NCBI GenBank assembly: GCA_038025085.1
Contig: CM076141.1
Location: 24,428,501 to 24,492,500, forward strand
DNA: 64,000 bases
DNA from: Tetragonia tetragonoides
Lineage: Eukaryota > Streptophyta > Magnoliopsida > Caryophyllales > Aizoaceae
Direction: 5' to 3'
Shown here in pieces: positions 61,216-64,000 of the stretch. Under the pieces are notes generated by a model. It searched no databases. It was not told the DNA's origin and saw nothing but the letters and a program-made list of their open reading frames with translations. The position numbers and the translations under genes were made by a program. Within the stretch, counting starts at the first letter, position 1; every line of letters starts with the position of its first letter.

Positions 61216-64000
61216 TTTGGATGCTTTCTCTTAATATACAACACAAAAGAACTCAAATCTCTTTCACCCTACTCGTATGAGCATTTAAAACGCGTAAATG
61301 CATTCAAAAGCTTGAGTTGAAGCTTGTTTGTAACTGTAAACATCCTAGGTATAGTTTCACACTCAAATGAATGCAAACAAAGTATTTGGATGCTTTCTCT
61401 TAATATACAACACAAAAGAACTCAAATCTCTTTCACCCTGCTCGTATGAGCTTTTAAAACGCGTAAATGCATTCAAAAGCTTGAGTTGAAGCTTGTTTGT
61501 AACTGTAAACATCCTAGGTGTAGTTTCACACTCAAATGATTGCAAACAAAGTATTTGGATGCTTTCTCTTAATATACAACACAAAAGAACTCAATTTCTA
61601 TCACCCTAGTCGTAAGAGCTGTTAAAACGCGTAAATTCATTCAACAGCTTGTGTTGAAGCTTGTTTGTACTTGTAAACATCCTAGGTGTAGTTTCACACT
61701 CAAATGAATGCAAACAACGTATTTGGACGCTTTCTCTTAATATACAACACAAAAGAACTCAAATCTCTTTCACCCTACTCGTATGAGCTTTTAAAACGCG
61801 TAAATGCATTCAAAAGCTTGAGTTGAAGCTTGTTTGTAACTGTAACCATCCTAAGTGTAGTTTCACACTCAAATGATTGCAAACAAAGTATTTGGATGCT
61901 TTCTCTTAATATACAACACAAAAGAACTCAGTTTCTATCACCCTAGTCGTAAGAGCTGTTGAAACGCGTAAATTCATTCAACAGCTTGAGTTGAAGCTTG
62001 TTTGTACTTGTAAACATCCTAGGTGTAGTTTCACACTCAAATGAATGCAAACAACGTATTTGGATGCTTTCTCTTAATATACAACACAAAAGAACTCAAA
62101 TCTCTTTCACCCTACTCGTATGAGCTTTTAAAACGCGTAAATGCATTCAAAAGCTTGAGTTGAAGCTTGTTTGTAACTGTAAACATCCTAGGTGTAGTTT
62201 CACAGTCAAATGATTGCAAACAAAATATTTGGATGCTTTCTCTTAATATACAACACCAAAGAACTCAATTTCTATCACCCTAGTCGTAGAGCTGTTAAAA
62301 CGCGTAAATTCAATCAACAGCTTGAGTTGAAGCTTGTTTGTACTTGTAAACATCCTAGCTGTTGTTTCACACTCAAATGAATGCAAACAACGTATTTGGA
62401 TGCTTTCTCTTAATATACAACACAAAAGAACTCAAATCTCTTTCACCCTACTCGTATGAGCTTTTAAAATGCGTAAATACATTTAAAAGGTTGAGTTGGA
62501 GCTTGTTTGTACTTGTAAACATCCTAGGTGTAGTTTCACACTCAAATGAATGAAAACAAGGTATTTGGATGCTTTCTCTTAATATACAACACAAAAGAAC
62601 TCAAATCTCTTTCACCCTACTCGTATGAGCTTTTAAAACGCGTAAATGTATTCAAAAGCTTGAGTTAAAGCTTGTTTGTAACTGTAAACATCCTAGGTAT
62701 AATTTCACACTCAAATGATTTCAAACAAAGTATTTGCATGCTTTCACTTAATATACAACACAAAAGAACTCAATTTCTATCACCCTAGTCGTAAGAGCTA
62801 TTAAAACGCGTAAATTCATTCAACAGCTTGAGTTGAAGCTTGTTTGTACTTGTAAACATCCTAGGTGTAGTTTCACACTCAAATGAATGCAAGCAACGTA
62901 TTTGGATGTTTTCTCTTAATATACAACACAAAAGAACTCAAATCGCTTTCACCCTACTCGTATGAGCTTTTAAAACGCGTAAATGCATTCAAAAGCTTGA
63001 GTTGAAGCTTGTTTGTAACTGTAAACATCCTAGGTATAGTTTCACACTCAAATGAATGCAAACAAAGTATTTGGATGCTTTCTCTTAATATACAACACAA
63101 ATGAACTCAAATCTCTTTCACCCTACTCGTATGGGCTTTTAAAACGCGTAAATGCATTCAAAAGCTTGAGTTGAAGCTTGTTTGTAACTGTAAACATCCT
63201 AGGTATAGTTTCACACTCAAATGAATGCAAACAAAGTATTTGGATGCTTTCTCTTAATATACAACACAAAAGAACTCTAATCTCTTTCACTCTACTCGTA
63301 TGAGCTTTTATAACGCGTAAATGCATTCAAAAGCTTGAGTTGAAGCTTGTTTGTAACTGTAAACATCCTAGGTATAGTTTCACACTCAAATGAATGCAAA
63401 CAAAGTATTTGGATGCTTTCTCTTAATATACAACACAAAAGAACTCAAATCTCTTTCACTCTACTCGTATGAGCTTTTAAAACGCGTAAATGCATTCAAA
63501 AGCTTGAGTTGAAGCTTGTTTGTAACTGTAACCATCCTAGGTGTAGTTTTACACTCAAATGATTGCAAACAAAGTATTTGGATGCTTTCTCTTAATATAC
63601 AACACAATAGAACTCAATTTCTATCACCCTAGTCGTAAGAGCTGTTAAAACGCGTAAATTCATTCAACAGCTTGAGTTGAAGCTTGTTTGTACTTGTTAA
63701 CATCCTAGGTGTAGTTTCACACTCAAATGAATGCAAACAACGGATTTGGATGCTTTCTCTTAATATACAACACAAAAGAACTCAAATCTTTTTCACCCTA
63801 CTCGTATGAGCTTTTAAAACGCGTAAATGCATTCAAAAGCTTGAGTTGAAGCTTGTTTGTAACTGTAAACATCCTAGGTGTCCTTTCACAGTCAAATGAT
63901 TGCAAACAAAGTATTTGGATGCTTTCTCTTAGTATACAACACAAAAGAACTCAATTTCTATGACCCTAGTCGTAAGAGCTATTAAAACGCGTAAATTCAT

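Larger units (their letters stand above)
49719..64000 (+). repeat. 169-bp satellite array, forward orientation, right block
   Basis: About 84 monomers in the original orientation, running past the window end. Type B is more frequent here than in the left block. There is no single HOR period. Instead local duplications appear with offsets 1687, 676, 677 and 5648 bp. Single-base variation and truncated monomers are more common than in the left HOR, suggesting older or less homogenised satellite. No gene or other inserted element is seen. Confidence 0.95.

Noticed and set aside
1..64000. CRISPR array
   Set aside because: Repeat unit is 169 bp and continuous, with no unique spacers and no cas genes; the sequence is eukaryotic satellite.
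1..64000. Telomeric repeats or a canonical CENP-B box
   Set aside because: No tandem TTTAGGG-type run was seen, and no match to the TTCG....A..CGGG pattern was found in the monomer.

Overview
The window is plant-type nuclear heterochromatin. It is almost entirely a 169-bp AT-rich satellite (about 34% GC in one representative monomer) plus a single LTR-retrotransposon insertion. I see no host gene, tRNA, rRNA or CRISPR array. Plant origin is inferred from the Ty3/gypsy-type gag relic, a primer-binding site matching plant initiator-tRNA-Met elements (TGGTATCAGAGC), 952-bp TG...CA LTRs, and a centromere-like satellite of about 170 bp. I do not recognise the satellite family or the species. Centromeric or pericentromeric location is an inference.

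Layout: (1) 1-26196, satellite in forward orientation. From 1 to about 25270 it is a regular higher-order repeat (HOR) of 3967 bp: 23 full monomers plus one 80-bp truncated monomer. Seven truncation junctions (941, 5077, 9890, 13857, 17824, 20440, 24407) index the units. Three unit lengths deviate by whole monomers (4136, 4813, 2616 bp). (2) 26197-32667, a Ty3/gypsy-like non-autonomous element with the unusual structure LTR-internal-LTR-internal-LTR, flanked by a 5-bp target duplication (ATATA). The middle LTR is a chimera of the two outer ones, the signature of unequal crossing-over. (3) 32668-36769, forward satellite in the same monomer phase as before the insertion, with weaker HOR order. 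(4) 36770-49718, about 12.9 kb of the same satellite in inverted orientation, with its own HOR-like periods (about 3.1-3.6 kb and 1352 bp) and a diverged monomer subtype (type C) that I found only here. (5) 49719-64000, forward satellite, more heterogeneous, with local duplications (1687, 676, 677 and 5648 bp offsets), truncated monomers and a 27-bp hairpin microinversion.

The parts read as a history of satellite turnover: subfamilies A, B and C, unit amplification, whole-monomer gains and losses, inversion, then one retroelement insertion that was itself duplicated by unequal recombination. The only protein-coding relics are two identical copies of a broken gag-like frame and a downstream unassigned frame inside the element. 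All comparisons were made by eye; identities and offsets should be confirmed by dot plot and alignment.
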